In this document: piece by piece, positions 7,993 through 15,958 of the stretch | Layout: each line of letters starts with the position of its first letter | Position numbering within the stretch: the stretch's first letter is position 1 | NCBI RefSeq assembly: GCF_947501665.1 | Contig: NZ_CANMWS010000001.1 | Location: forward strand, 186,001 to 250,000 | Reading direction: 5' to 3' | DNA length: 64,000 nucleotides | Source: an uncultured Shewanella sp. | GTDB lineage: Bacteria; Pseudomonadota; Gammaproteobacteria; Enterobacterales; Shewanellaceae | The notes under the pieces: model-generated | Told to the model about the DNA's origin: nothing | Databases searched by the model: none | What the model saw: only the letters and a program-made list of their open reading frames with translations | Position numbers and translations under genes: made by a program

Positions 7993-9987
7993 ATGTCAGG
8001 GAAGGTAGTGCAACTTCATCAATTGATGGAGCATGAAGCGTTAAGCATTGAAACGGATTTTACTCATCTAAAAGATAATGATTTTAAATCCTATATCGTC
8101 ACCGGCGAGTCATTATCTAGTCTTAAAACCGCCCTCACTCGCGGTGAAAAGCTCTTACTCCTCGAAAAGCCCCGTGCGCCTATGTTCATCATGGACTTTC
8201 CCAAGGCTGAGCTCAGTACTGAAGACAGGGTTAAAATCATTTTGCATAGTTTAAAACCTATGCAAGTCAGGCAAGTGCATTCCACTATTAATCCCACGTA
8301 TCCAAAAGAGGTCATCAAAGCCATTGATAATCGCTTAGGCACTGCAGGTGGCACGATCGCTATTGGCGGCAATCCGTACAAAAGCCCCTCATCGGATAAC
8401 CTGCATCCTCCTTCACCCATGAAGCCGCGCTCAGAAGAGCCAGTCATTAAGGAACCTAAGCCAAAACCAACGGGGCCTGATAAATTTGCCAAGTTTAAAG
8501 AGCAAGCTTATGGCCAAAAGGTTTTTGCTAAGTCGATTGTACTGGGAAAACACGTCTCAGATATGCGAACAGAAGTGGAGTCCGCCAAGAATTTTGGTGT
8601 ATTGAGCTTGTTTAGCCTGAATGCAAATCCCATTAGCCCAAAAAACAATTATCAAGCACAAACATTATTGCTAAAACGTGCAGATACACGGGAAGCTGAC
8701 AGAGGAACATGGTCGTTTTCAGGGGCGTCCGTTTCATGCTTCCCCCCTTACACGCAATTGTTTGCCATGTGGGCAAAAGACACTGGCGGGGCACAGTATG
8801 AAAGCTTTGATTTTCCCGTCATGGTCGAAGCCACGACCCGTGTTCGGTTTTATTATCAGTTGCCGTCAGAGCAAGCGTTAAAAAATGACAGCACCTTAGA
8901 TAAAAACAAGCCCATACTCAAGGCCGTGCATACCGATGAACGGCAGGTGTACCCCGATAAAGTCAAAGTGATCCAAGCTGTGATGGATGGTGACGGCATA
9001 CGTGCCGATTTAACCGATGAACTCAGTTTGCATTGGCGGCCATCAACGGCCAGTCATGACACAAGTGCTAACACAGCACCACAAAGCAATGAAAGCGCCA
9101 ACACTCTGAGCGAAGAGATCAACAATGCCTTATGGGACTTAAAAGTCCATCCACAGACTGAGGAAAATACTAATGATATTGTTGAACCTAACCTAGAAGT
9201 AATCGTGAACTTCCCCGCAGAATTGAAGTTGAAAGCCGTGTATTTAGCCCTGCACACGGGTGAAGATGATGAAATGGATAAAAAATGGCTAACTGTACCT
9301 AAAGGAAAGCTCACTTTTGATGTTGAAGGTAATGATCGAGAAGGTCATATGTACTTTTCTAGAAAAGCACATATCCCCACTCAAAGAGGAGTAACGATAG
9401 GTAATTCTGGTGTAACCATTGGTCGGGGATTAGACCTTGGCAATCCACCTACTGCCGCTCAAAATCAAACTCGTCGGTTTGATTTAGAAGCTATTTTAAC
9501 AAAAGCAGGAATATCACCTAAATTGAAAAAATGGTTACTTGATGCAAAAGGTTTAGTGAAAAACGATGCTCAAAACTATTTAGCCAACGCAGCCGATTTA
9601 GGGTTAACCGAGAAAGATTTAACGCTAACGAGAAAGCAACAACACATCATTTTTAATGAAACGTATGATTTTATAGAAGATAAAACACGCTGTTTAATCA
9701 CTAAAGCCGATGTACAACAACATTACGGTAAAATAAACTGGGATAATTTGGCTGATAACGTAAAAGAAGTACTCACAGATCTCACTTATCGAGGTGACAA
9801 TACAGGTTCGGATGACAAACGTGGCTCTACCCGAAAGTGGTTTGTACCAGCGATTGTAAGTGATCAACAAAGTGGTACAATCAGCACGCAATCTAAATTT
9901 TTTAACGTAATGAACCATAAAAAATGGATGTCTACATACGGTGTAAATAGAATTAGAATGGAAAAAAGGATAGAGGGATTGAAATGA
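7993..9987 (+). CDS. Polymorphic-toxin effector with pesticin-like muramidase domain
   Basis: 664 residues, start after AATAGGAAG. No signal peptide, consistent with delivery by a type VI secretion or similar machine. The N-terminal half is unrecognised. Residues about 235-350 (RGTWSFSGASVSCFP, TRVRFYYQLP, DERQVYPDKVKVIQAV) resemble the S-type pyocin domain of polymorphic toxins. From about 437 the C-terminus matches the pesticin/T4-lysozyme-like muramidase family: FDVEGNDREG with probable catalytic Glu445, and SGVTIGRGLDLG with Thr475 and Asp481. It should cut peptidoglycan of rival cells. The immunity gene overlaps its stop by four bases. No VgrG, PAAR or T6SS structural genes lie in the window. 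Confidence 0.8.
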   Translation: MSGKVVQLHQLMEHEALSIETDFTHLKDNDFKSYIVTGESLSSLKTALTRGEKLLLLEKPRAPMFIMDFPKAELSTEDRVKIILHSLKPMQVRQVHSTINPTYPKEVIKAIDNRLGTAGGTIAIGGNPYKSPSSDNLHPPSPMKPRSEEPVIKEPKPKPTGPDKFAKFKEQAYGQKVFAKSIVLGKHVSDMRTEVESAKNFGVLSLFSLNANPISPKNNYQAQTLLLKRADTREADRGTWSFSGASVSCFPPYTQLFAMWAKDTGGAQYESFDFPVMVEATTRVRFYYQLPSEQALKNDSTLDKNKPILKAVHTDERQVYPDKVKVIQAVMDGDGIRADLTDELSLHWRPSTASHDTSANTAPQSNESANTLSEEINNALWDLKVHPQTEENTNDIVEPNLEVIVNFPAELKLKAVYLALHTGEDDEMDKKWLTVPKGKLTFDVEGNDREGHMYFSRKAHIPTQRGVTIGNSGVTIGRGLDLGNPPTAAQNQTRRFDLEAILTKAGISPKLKKWLLDAKGLVKNDAQNYLANAADLGLTEKDLTLTRKQQHIIFNETYDFIEDKTRCLITKADVQQHYGKINWDNLADNVKEVLTDLTYRGDNTGSDDKRGSTRKWFVPAIVSDQQSGTISTQSKFFNVMNHKKWMSTYGVNRIRMEKRIEGLK

Positions 9988-10361
9988 TTAGAATGATACT
10001 GATATTAATTTTAAGTATTTTTTATCAATCAGTTAATGCTTATGCGTTACAAATAGATAACTTGAAGTTTTATCAAACTAATTATAATTATGATACTAAA
10101 AAAGAAGATATCATAGCCTATGTATTAAAGGATGATCCTTGTATTACAGTACAAGTTTTACCTAATAAAAAAACAAAGCGATATTGTCAAATGGGGAAAT
10201 CAGGATTAAATCTTGAGCAAGATAGCCCGACTATTTATGTAACAGATCTATATGTTTCCCCTGGTAGTATTAGTTTCATTGTCGCAGCCCCTTGGAATGA
10301 ACAACAATGCCAAATAATGCCATTTACTAACGAAATAAATTGTGAACCAACAGGGCGTTGA
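9984..10361 (+). CDS. Predicted periplasmic immunity protein for the muramidase effector
   Basis: 125 residues starting with a clear signal peptide (MIRMILILILSIFYQSVNAYA, cleavage probably after NAYA). The mature domain of about 104 residues has four cysteines (CITV, YCQM, QCQI, NCEP) that could form two disulfides. ATG overlaps the effector stop as ATGA, so translation is coupled. A secreted partner encoded directly after a peptidoglycan hydrolase is the expected arrangement for an immunity protein that protects the periplasm. I do not recognise the family, so the role is inferred from position, export and size. Confidence 0.7.
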   Translation: MIRMILILILSIFYQSVNAYALQIDNLKFYQTNYNYDTKKEDIIAYVLKDDPCITVQVLPNKKTKRYCQMGKSGLNLEQDSPTIYVTDLYVSPGSISFIVAAPWNEQQCQIMPFTNEINCEPTGR

Positions 10362-10386
10362 CTCTTCATTTTCTCTTTTTAATTTG

Positions 10387-10410
10387 CCAAGGCATTATCA
10401 AATGCTTTGG
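10387..10410 (+). terminator. Possible terminator after the muramidase/immunity pair
   Basis: CCAAGGCATT pairs with AATGCTTTGG around ATCA, with one mismatch. It lies 26 bases after the immunity stop. The following TAAAATAA is a poor T-run, so termination is uncertain. Confidence 0.4.
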
Positions 10411-10567
10411 TAAAATAACGTCAGCTTTATCCTCCATCTAATCGATTCATAATACTGCTCATATTTAATCACTTCAGGCCTCACTCTTGCTTGCCGCTAA
10501 CGGCCGCAAGGCGGGTAAACTCTCTTTTAAAACCTGAGGAGAAGAAACCGTTGAAGTCCTAGGAGAA

Positions 10568-11416
10568 ATGAAAGACGCCCTTAAAGTGGTGCGTAACAAC
10601 AACCCCAAAAAACAACTATACAAAAAAGATCCCTCCATTCCTAACTATCAAGCCGATCTCAATACTCGTACCTTTGTGACGCCTTTGAAAGAGAACAAAC
10701 AAAACAATAAGCATAAAGAGGACGAAGATAAAACGCACAAATGCGACTGGAAAGACTGTAAAGGCAAGCATAAAAAACCAATCCATTACCCAAACAATGG
10801 CGTAATAAAACGAAACAATGTTTTTGCTAAAAAGTGGGTTAAAGCGGGGTTAGAGCCTTGGGTCATTCATGGTGCGGGGACAGATACTAAAGCAACTCGA
10901 GAAGAGTATCTTGCTGAAACGAAAAAAATCGATGATGTAAATAAAGCCGTCAATATGCAACATCCTGAGTATCCAACACAAAAGCACCATTTGATTTCCA
11001 TTAATTTGTTCACTCGGGTACCTAAGTTAAAGCACAATGCTGAATTATCAGGTTATGATGTGAATCATCCTAAGAATGGCATTTGTTTACCTGCATTTAG
11101 GTTTGATATCGCTCAGCATGGTTTGCAATGCCATCGTGGGCGTCATCCAACAAGTCTCTACAATGATAAAATTTCAGTGAAATTAAAGATTTTACAAAAT
11201 GAATTTAAAAAGCTATGTCTTAAAAATGATAACAATAAGCACAGTGAACAATTAATCAAAGAATTAAATATATTATCGTCGGATATTGCTAAAAAAATAA
11301 AAAATTGGAAATACTTGCTTAGGACTGATGCGTTTGCAGATAGAGAGTTTTCCAAAGAAAGAATGATAAAAATAATTGAAAAAGAAGGGGTAACTAATGT
11401 ATTGGGTAATGTTTAG
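10568..11416 (+). CDS. AHH/HNH-like nuclease toxin module
   Basis: 282 residues from ATG after AGGAGAA. A short CxxxxC-H-rich patch (HKCDWKDCKGKHKK, about 58-71) may bind metal. The C-terminal half shows the AHH-type HNH nuclease pattern: QKHHLISINLF (His140-His141), an NGICLP strand, then CHRGRHP (His189, His193) followed by YNDKI. Such domains are DNA- or RNA-cleaving tips of T6SS, Rhs and contact-dependent toxins. There is no delivery domain. The frame continues upstream through one TGA (10535-10537) for about 22 more sense codons that read like protein (LLAANGRKAGKLSFKT), so this may be an orphan toxin tip cut from a larger effector. It overlaps the Imm11-like gene. Confidence 0.75.
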   Translation: MKDALKVVRNNNPKKQLYKKDPSIPNYQADLNTRTFVTPLKENKQNNKHKEDEDKTHKCDWKDCKGKHKKPIHYPNNGVIKRNNVFAKKWVKAGLEPWVIHGAGTDTKATREEYLAETKKIDDVNKAVNMQHPEYPTQKHHLISINLFTRVPKLKHNAELSGYDVNHPKNGICLPAFRFDIAQHGLQCHRGRHPTSLYNDKISVKLKILQNEFKKLCLKNDNNKHSEQLIKELNILSSDIAKKIKNWKYLLRTDAFADREFSKERMIKIIEKEGVTNVLGNV

Positions 11417-11969
11417 TGAACGAAAAAATGAACAAGATGCTATTCTTTCAGGTGTACCTGCTTTGATTGAAGATTTAGATTTGGAATTTGATCAAGGTAT
11501 ACATATTACGGGATCACTTCCTGTCATTGAATATGAAGTAGAAGAAGATGATGAGTTTAATAATCTGACAGATAGTCTAGTTGCACCAGGGTTTAATGGA
11601 ATATTGGGAAATGAACGTGTAGTTAAAGCTTTACGTGATTTAGGTGCTAATAACATTCAAGAATTTCCCGTATTACTAAAAAGTATAAACAACGATCAAA
11701 ATTGCAGTGATTATATGTTGATCAATGTTATTGGTGATGCCGATATCATTGACTACGATAAATCTGATATATCGTTATTTGAGTCAGGCAATGTGAGATC
11801 CATTGATTCGTTATCATTTATTGACACTTCGAATATCACTTTACATTATATTTTTAGGTTGTCTTCCTGCTTACCCATTGTCATTGCTCACGACAAAGTA
11901 AAACAAGCTTTTGAAGCGAATAATATCACTGGGTTCACCTTCTACAAACCAGAAGAGTTTTCTTTATAA
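11397..11969 (+). CDS. DUF1629 / Imm11-like immunity protein
   Basis: 190 residues resembling the imm11 (DUF1629) family: a short N-terminal strand, the GNERVVKALRDLGANNIQEF segment, DYMLINVIGDADIIDYDKSD and a C-terminal ITGFTFYKPEEF. There is no signal peptide, fitting protection against a cytoplasmic nuclease. The start overlaps the nuclease stop by 20 bases, so translation is coupled. A degraded paralogue lies at about 13165-13445 beyond the IS element. Partnership with the upstream nuclease is inferred from position. Confidence 0.75.
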   Translation: MYWVMFSERKNEQDAILSGVPALIEDLDLEFDQGIHITGSLPVIEYEVEEDDEFNNLTDSLVAPGFNGILGNERVVKALRDLGANNIQEFPVLLKSINNDQNCSDYMLINVIGDADIIDYDKSDISLFESGNVRSIDSLSFIDTSNITLHYIFRLSSCLPIVIAHDKVKQAFEANNITGFTFYKPEEFSL

Positions 11970-11972
11970 ATC

Positions 11973-12016
11973 ACAAAGCCAAAGTATCTATGATGCTTTG
12001 GCTTTGTTGTTTTTTT
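11973..12016 (+). terminator. Strong intrinsic terminator after the immunity gene
   Basis: ACAAAGCCAAAG (11973-11984) pairs perfectly with CTTTGGCTTTGT (11996-12007), followed by TGTTTTTTT. It lies three bases after the stop and closes the nuclease/immunity operon. Confidence 0.88.
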
Positions 12017-12103
12017 GAGTGGTTGATCATGTTTTTGCTCTTGCTAAAAAAGTGTTAGCCCAGTAACTTAATCAAACTAAGATATCCTTAGTTTTGGTGG
12101 GTT

Positions 12104-12312
12104 ATGGCATTTTTGTTTTCACCGACTGCTAGAGCATTTGCTGATGAATCATTAGAAAGTTATTTATTGCGTGTGGTTGCTGAAAACTTTTTTGACTCTT
12201 ATCAGCAGTTGAGTTTCGCTATTAGAGAAGCATTGCATGAGTTAGATTTTGAAGCTCATGGGGCGTTCCCTATTGAGCTAAAACGGCTTAATGTTTATCA
12301 CGCGAAACATAA
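12104..12312 (+). pseudogene. tniQ: Truncated tniQ, N-terminus only (I-F3 CAST-like)
   Basis: About 70 residues survive from ATG: FADESLESYLLRVVAEN, then ALHELDFEAHGAFPIELKRL and NVYHAKHNS. From memory these align with the N-terminus of the Tn6677-type TniQ of I-F3 CRISPR-associated Tn7-like transposons (DESLESFFIRVANKN, FPTDITRINPYSAKNSS). A complete TniQ of that type has about 400 residues and links the transposase regulators to Cascade. Here the frame runs into the right end of an IS3-family element and stops 12 codons later. No tnsA, tnsB, tnsC, cas gene or CRISPR array is present, so this is a relic. Confidence 0.78.
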
Positions 12313-12324
12313 TAGCCTGACATG

Positions 12325-12740
12325 GTCAACTGAATTCGGTCACCCTGTTTAAGTTCATTATCATATATAGGTTTCTTATGCTCGCTGTTGGTCGTTGCTT
12401 TGTACTTCTTTTTATAGCGCACCCAAACGTTTGCCTCTTTCATCAATTGTGCTGTTCTTCGGCGTCCAACAGGGTAATCAAGCAAATTTAATGCCTTTTG
12501 CATGCGTCTTTGTCCATAGGTATTATCGCTAAAATCAGCAATATCTTTAACCCACTGCAACATCTCTTGATGCTCTGTATCAACAGACACCTGAGATCTC
12601 CGCTTTTGAAAACTGTAATAATTATTGTTTTTCACACCCAATACGTGACACATTACTATCACTGGCCAGATCTTCTTATTTTGGGCAATAAACGTGTACT
12701 TTACTTCGTTTCTTTGGCAAAGAAGACCGTCGCCTTTTTT
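12325..12740 (-). pseudogene. Truncated IS3-family transposase orfB
   Basis: The frame enters as QRNEVKYTFIAQNKKIWPV and continues through the HTH_21 region (VDTEHQEMLQWVKDIADFSD, NTYGQRRMQKALNLL, RRRTAQLMKEANVW). It stops matching after PIYDNELKQ. The integrase core with its DDE residues, normally about 170 residues more, is deleted, and the sequence jumps to the element end. Confidence 0.82.
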
Positions 12741-12994
12741 AATATTTCACGCTCCATTTCTAAGCGTTTAACTTGTGCTTTTAGCTTTCGGATCTCTTCC
12801 TGCTCAGGTGTCAGCTTGCCATTGCCTCTAAATGCATGACCATCATCATTTTTTGCTTCTTTTATCCAGCGGCCAAGTAGTTGAGGAGTAAGCTCTAAAT
12901 TTCTAGCGGCTTCAGCAATACTGTAATTTTGCTCTCTTACCAGTGCAATGGCATCAAGCTTGAATTCTTTTGAATAGGATTTACGTGTTTTCAT
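12701..12994 (-). CDS. IS3-family transposase orfA
   Basis: 97 residues: an N-terminal helix-turn-helix of the IS3/IS911 type (MKTRKSYSKEFKLDAIALV, then YSIAEAARNLELTPQLLGRW) and a C-terminal leucine-zipper-like helix (EEIRKLKAQVKRLEMEREIL). It binds the IS ends and, in intact elements, is joined to OrfB by a -1 frameshift. The overlap with orfB at about 12700-12740 is retained. Confidence 0.88.
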   Translation of the reverse strand: MKTRKSYSKEFKLDAIALVREQNYSIAEAARNLELTPQLLGRWIKEAKNDDGHAFRGNGKLTPEQEEIRKLKAQVKRLEMEREILKKATVFFAKETK

Positions 12995-13164
12995 TTCAAT
13001 CTCCAGTTAAATCAATTATGTCTTAACTGGGTTAGTCGTATCAATTAAACCACGTCATCAACGATTGGTTCATTAAAGTGGGCTGATGACCAATAATGGC
13101 ATACAATAATAATGAACAATTTGATCTGAAGGGCATTCAATATTCGTGTCAACGATAACATTTA

Positions 13165-13445
13165 AGTATTCCCCTTATTGTTAACAGGCGTTAATAACCA
13201 TCAAAATTGCGCTGACTGCGATTTCATTAATATTATTGGGATGCTGACATGGTTGATTACGATAAATCAGATATAGTGTTAAGCTGTCTCGGTGCTCGGA
13301 AATATAAAATGAATAAATGTATTATTATTTATCGATACTTCAGATATGTCTTTTTTTGGTTGGCTTACTTATTTCGCTTAGTCATTTTCCTGCCTTGAAT
13401 TAACGCCCATGATAAGGTGAAATAAGTATTGAAGCTAGCGTCAGC
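13165..13445 (+). pseudogene. Degraded paralogue of the DUF1629 immunity gene
   Basis: Nucleotide similarity to the intact gene at 11397-11969 is plain in order: AATAACCATCAAAATTGC (13197) versus AACAACGATCAAAATTGC; GTTGATTACGATAAATCAGA versus ATTGACTACGATAAATCTGA; TTTATCGATACTTC versus TTTATTGACACTTC; CATGATAAGGTGAAATAAG versus CACGACAAAGTAAAACAAG. Stops and indels break every frame. A second toxin/immunity module once lay here or was duplicated here. Confidence 0.75.
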
Positions 13446-13470
13446 TTTCACGTTGTTTATACCGAGTGGT

Positions 13471-13484
13471 TGAAATCGCTTTCA
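13471..13484. promoter_or_regulatory. GalR/LacI-type operator upstream of galT
   Basis: TGAAATCGCTTTCA is a near-perfect palindrome centred on CG and fits the TGNAANCGNTTNCA pattern of GalR/LacI-family repressors. It lies about 230 bases before galT, the first gene of the gal pair. Regulation by a galactose repressor is inference; the repressor gene is not in the window. Confidence 0.55.
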
Positions 13485-13715
13485 TTATAGCGAGGTGATA
13501 GCAGCTAAGGCTTATTGCTTTTGATTATTGCATTTATCTTTGCATATCAATAAGAGAATATAAAAGGACTGTAACTCTTTGGCAATTCAATATGCCATCG
13601 ACTAGCCTTTCTTTATACACTTTATGTTCAAGAAAATTGAAAGATTGTTATCAAATTTTTCAGGCGATACTATTTATTCTTCTATCTCGTTAGGCTTTTA
13701 TATTGGATGAGTTTT

Positions 13716-14759
13716 ATGAGCAGCCAATTTGATCCCACAGAGCATTCGCACCGTCGATATAACCCTTTGATCAATGAATGGGTTTTAGTCTGTCCTCATC
13801 GAGCAAAACGCCCTTGGCAAGGCCAAATGGAGACAGTTGATAATGCGCATAAGTCAAATTACGATCCAACGTGCTATTTATGCCCAGGTAATGTTCGTGT
13901 CAACGGAAAGGTTAATGATAAGTACAGCGATATTTTTGTGTTCAATAATGATTTTTCGGCATTAAAAACCGATACACCGACAATAACCAGAGATGATCCG
14001 TTATTTAAAATGATTACCGAGCAAGGTGAAAGCAGAGTCATTTGTTTTTCGCCTGATCACAGTAAGACATTGCCGCAATTATCATTACAAGCACTGATTG
14101 CTGTCATTCACGCATGGAAACAGCAATGTTCCGAGCTAGGTGAAAAATATCAGTGGGTCCAGATTTTTGAAAATAAAGGGGCCATGATGGGATGTTCCAA
14201 TCCTCATCCCCATGGACAAATTTGGGCGCAGCATCAGTTACCTAGCTTAGTGAGTAAGAAAGCCGTTGCTCAATTGGCGTATTTTCAACAATATCAATCG
14301 TCATTATTGAGCGATTACGTTAAGCGTGAAGCACTGTTGGTCGAACGTGTTGTAGTTCAAAATGACCACTGGTTAGTTGTAGTGCCTTATTGGGCAGCTT
14401 GGCCCTTTGAAACCATGATTTTACCCCGCTTTAGTATTTCACGCATGACAGAGCTGACCGAACCACAGGCAGAGTCATTAGCAACGATAGTGAAGCAAAT
14501 CACAACCAAGTATGACAATTTATTTCATTGTTCATTTCCGTATTCCATGGGCTGGCATGGTGCGCCTTATGATGGTAAAGAGCACCCCGAGTGGACGTTA
14601 CATGCGACATTTGTGCCGCCTTTATTACGTTCAGCATCGGTGCGTAAGTTTATGGTGGGTTATGAAATGATGGCCGAAGTCCAGCGTGATCTCACTGCTG
14701 AGCAGGCTGCTGAGAGGTTAAAAGTACAGCCGTTAACGCATTATCTGGAGAACGAATAA
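13716..14759 (+). CDS. galT: Galactose-1-phosphate uridylyltransferase
   Basis: 347 residues from the second ATG; an in-frame ATG three codons earlier has no ribosome site, and the E. coli protein begins at the equivalent of [17 protein letters not shown]. It exchanges UMP between UDP-glucose and galactose-1-phosphate in the Leloir pathway. The HIT-like active site [10 protein letters not shown] with the nucleotidylated histidine is intact, as are the zinc cysteines (CYLCPG) and the C-terminal [20 protein letters not shown]. Its stop overlaps the galK start by one base (TAATG). No galE or galM accompanies the pair here. Confidence 0.97.
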   Translation: MSSQFDPTEHSHRRYNPLINEWVLVCPHRAKRPWQGQMETVDNAHKSNYDPTCYLCPGNVRVNGKVNDKYSDIFVFNNDFSALKTDTPTITRDDPLFKMITEQGESRVICFSPDHSKTLPQLSLQALIAVIHAWKQQCSELGEKYQWVQIFENKGAMMGCSNPHPHGQIWAQHQLPSLVSKKAVAQLAYFQQYQSSLLSDYVKREALLVERVVVQNDHWLVVVPYWAAWPFETMILPRFSISRMTELTEPQAESLATIVKQITTKYDNLFHCSFPYSMGWHGAPYDGKEHPEWTLHATFVPPLLRSASVRKFMVGYEMMAEVQRDLTAEQAAERLKVQPLTHYLENE

Positions 14760-15904
14760 TGTCGAACGCTCATATAGTTTCAGAATTATTTTCTCAGCAA
14801 TATCTCACCGAGCCAGAATGGATTACCCATGCGCCTGGACGTGTTAATTTATTGGGTGATCATACTGATTATAATGACGGTTTTGTTTTACCTGTGGCGA
14901 TAAATTTTGGAACCTATATCGCAGCGAGTAGACGAAATGACAAGATTATTCGTGTTTATGCACACGATTGTGCTCAGGAAACGGCTGAGTTTTCGCTTGA
15001 TCGTATTCAATTTAATGCTCAACAAATGTGGGTCAATTATGTTGCCGGTACGCTACAGATATTAGCGATGCAATTTCCTGACGTAACAGGCGCTGATTTA
15101 GTTGTCTCTGGGAATGTGCCACAAGGTGCGGGTCTCAGTTCGTCTGCTAGTTTTGAAATTGCTATTTTAAAGGTTTTTAATGCCTTATTTGATTTGGGTT
15201 TAGATGGCGTAAAAGCAGCGCTGTTGGGCCAACAAGCTGAGAATGAGTTTGTTGGCTGTAACTGCGGCATTATGGATCAACTGGTGTCTGCTATGGGGGA
15301 AAAAGATCATGCTATGTTACTGGACTGTCGAAGTTTGACCTTTGAAAATGTATTCATTCCAAAGGACTTATCTCTTTATATTGTTAATTCTAATGTTAAA
15401 CGTGGATTAGTTGATAGTGAGTACAATCAGCGACGTTTACAGTGTGAAAAAGTGGCTCACTTTTTTAATCGAGAGGTGCTTCGTGATGTGTCTCTGGTGC
15501 AGTTAAATACAGCCAAATCGCAGCTTGAACCTGTTTTGTATAAAAGAGCGCGTCATGTCATCACTGAAAATATACGTACTCAAGCTGCATTCAAGGCATT
15601 AAGAGACAATAATATTGTTGCGCTGAGTGTGTTAATGAAAGAATCACACCTTTCTCTCCGAAATGATTTTGAAGTGACAACGAAAGAAATGGATGGTTTA
15701 GTTGACATTATTGATGACGTATTGGGTAATACAGGCGCTGTGAGAATGACTGGTGGTGGTTTTGGTGGTTGTGTGGTGGCGTTAGTTCCAACCCATGCAG
15801 TGCAGATGCTGACTAGCGTAATAGGGAGTCGTTATTCTAAAATGTTTGGGTTAGTCGCGAGTATTTATGTTTGTAAGGCATCAGTAGGCGCATTTAGCGG
15901 ATAA
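14759..15904 (+). CDS. galK: Galactokinase
   Basis: 381 residues, a GHMP-family kinase that phosphorylates galactose with ATP. The galactokinase signature APGRVNLLGDHTDYNDGFVL (residues about 24-43), the GHMP ATP-binding loop GNVPQGAGLSSSASFE and the C-terminal TGGGFGGCVVALVP are all present. Length matches E. coli GalK (382). It is translationally coupled to galT through TAATG, so both are made from one message and presumably share the upstream GalR-like operator. Confidence 0.97.
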   Translation: MSNAHIVSELFSQQYLTEPEWITHAPGRVNLLGDHTDYNDGFVLPVAINFGTYIAASRRNDKIIRVYAHDCAQETAEFSLDRIQFNAQQMWVNYVAGTLQILAMQFPDVTGADLVVSGNVPQGAGLSSSASFEIAILKVFNALFDLGLDGVKAALLGQQAENEFVGCNCGIMDQLVSAMGEKDHAMLLDCRSLTFENVFIPKDLSLYIVNSNVKRGLVDSEYNQRRLQCEKVAHFFNREVLRDVSLVQLNTAKSQLEPVLYKRARHVITENIRTQAAFKALRDNNIVALSVLMKESHLSLRNDFEVTTKEMDGLVDIIDDVLGNTGAVRMTGGGFGGCVVALVPTHAVQMLTSVIGSRYSKMFGLVASIYVCKASVGAFSG

Positions 15905-15958
15905 ATAAATTATAGTATTCAGGTTTATTCCCTATAACCTGCTAAGTGAGAGAAACCA

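Larger units (their letters stand above)
12313..13043 (-). mobile_element. Shortened IS3-family insertion sequence
   Basis: Complete orfA and a truncated orfB lie on the minus strand. The outer end by orfA reads TGATACGACTAACCCAGTTA on the minus strand (13043 inward). The other end, TGACATGGTCAACTGAATTC at 12313, is a partial match to it and may be the right inverted repeat. The element is about 730 bases, against about 1.25 kb for intact IS3 members. The DDE catalytic part of orfB is missing, so it cannot transpose alone. No matching direct repeats flank it, suggesting later rearrangement. Confidence 0.75.
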
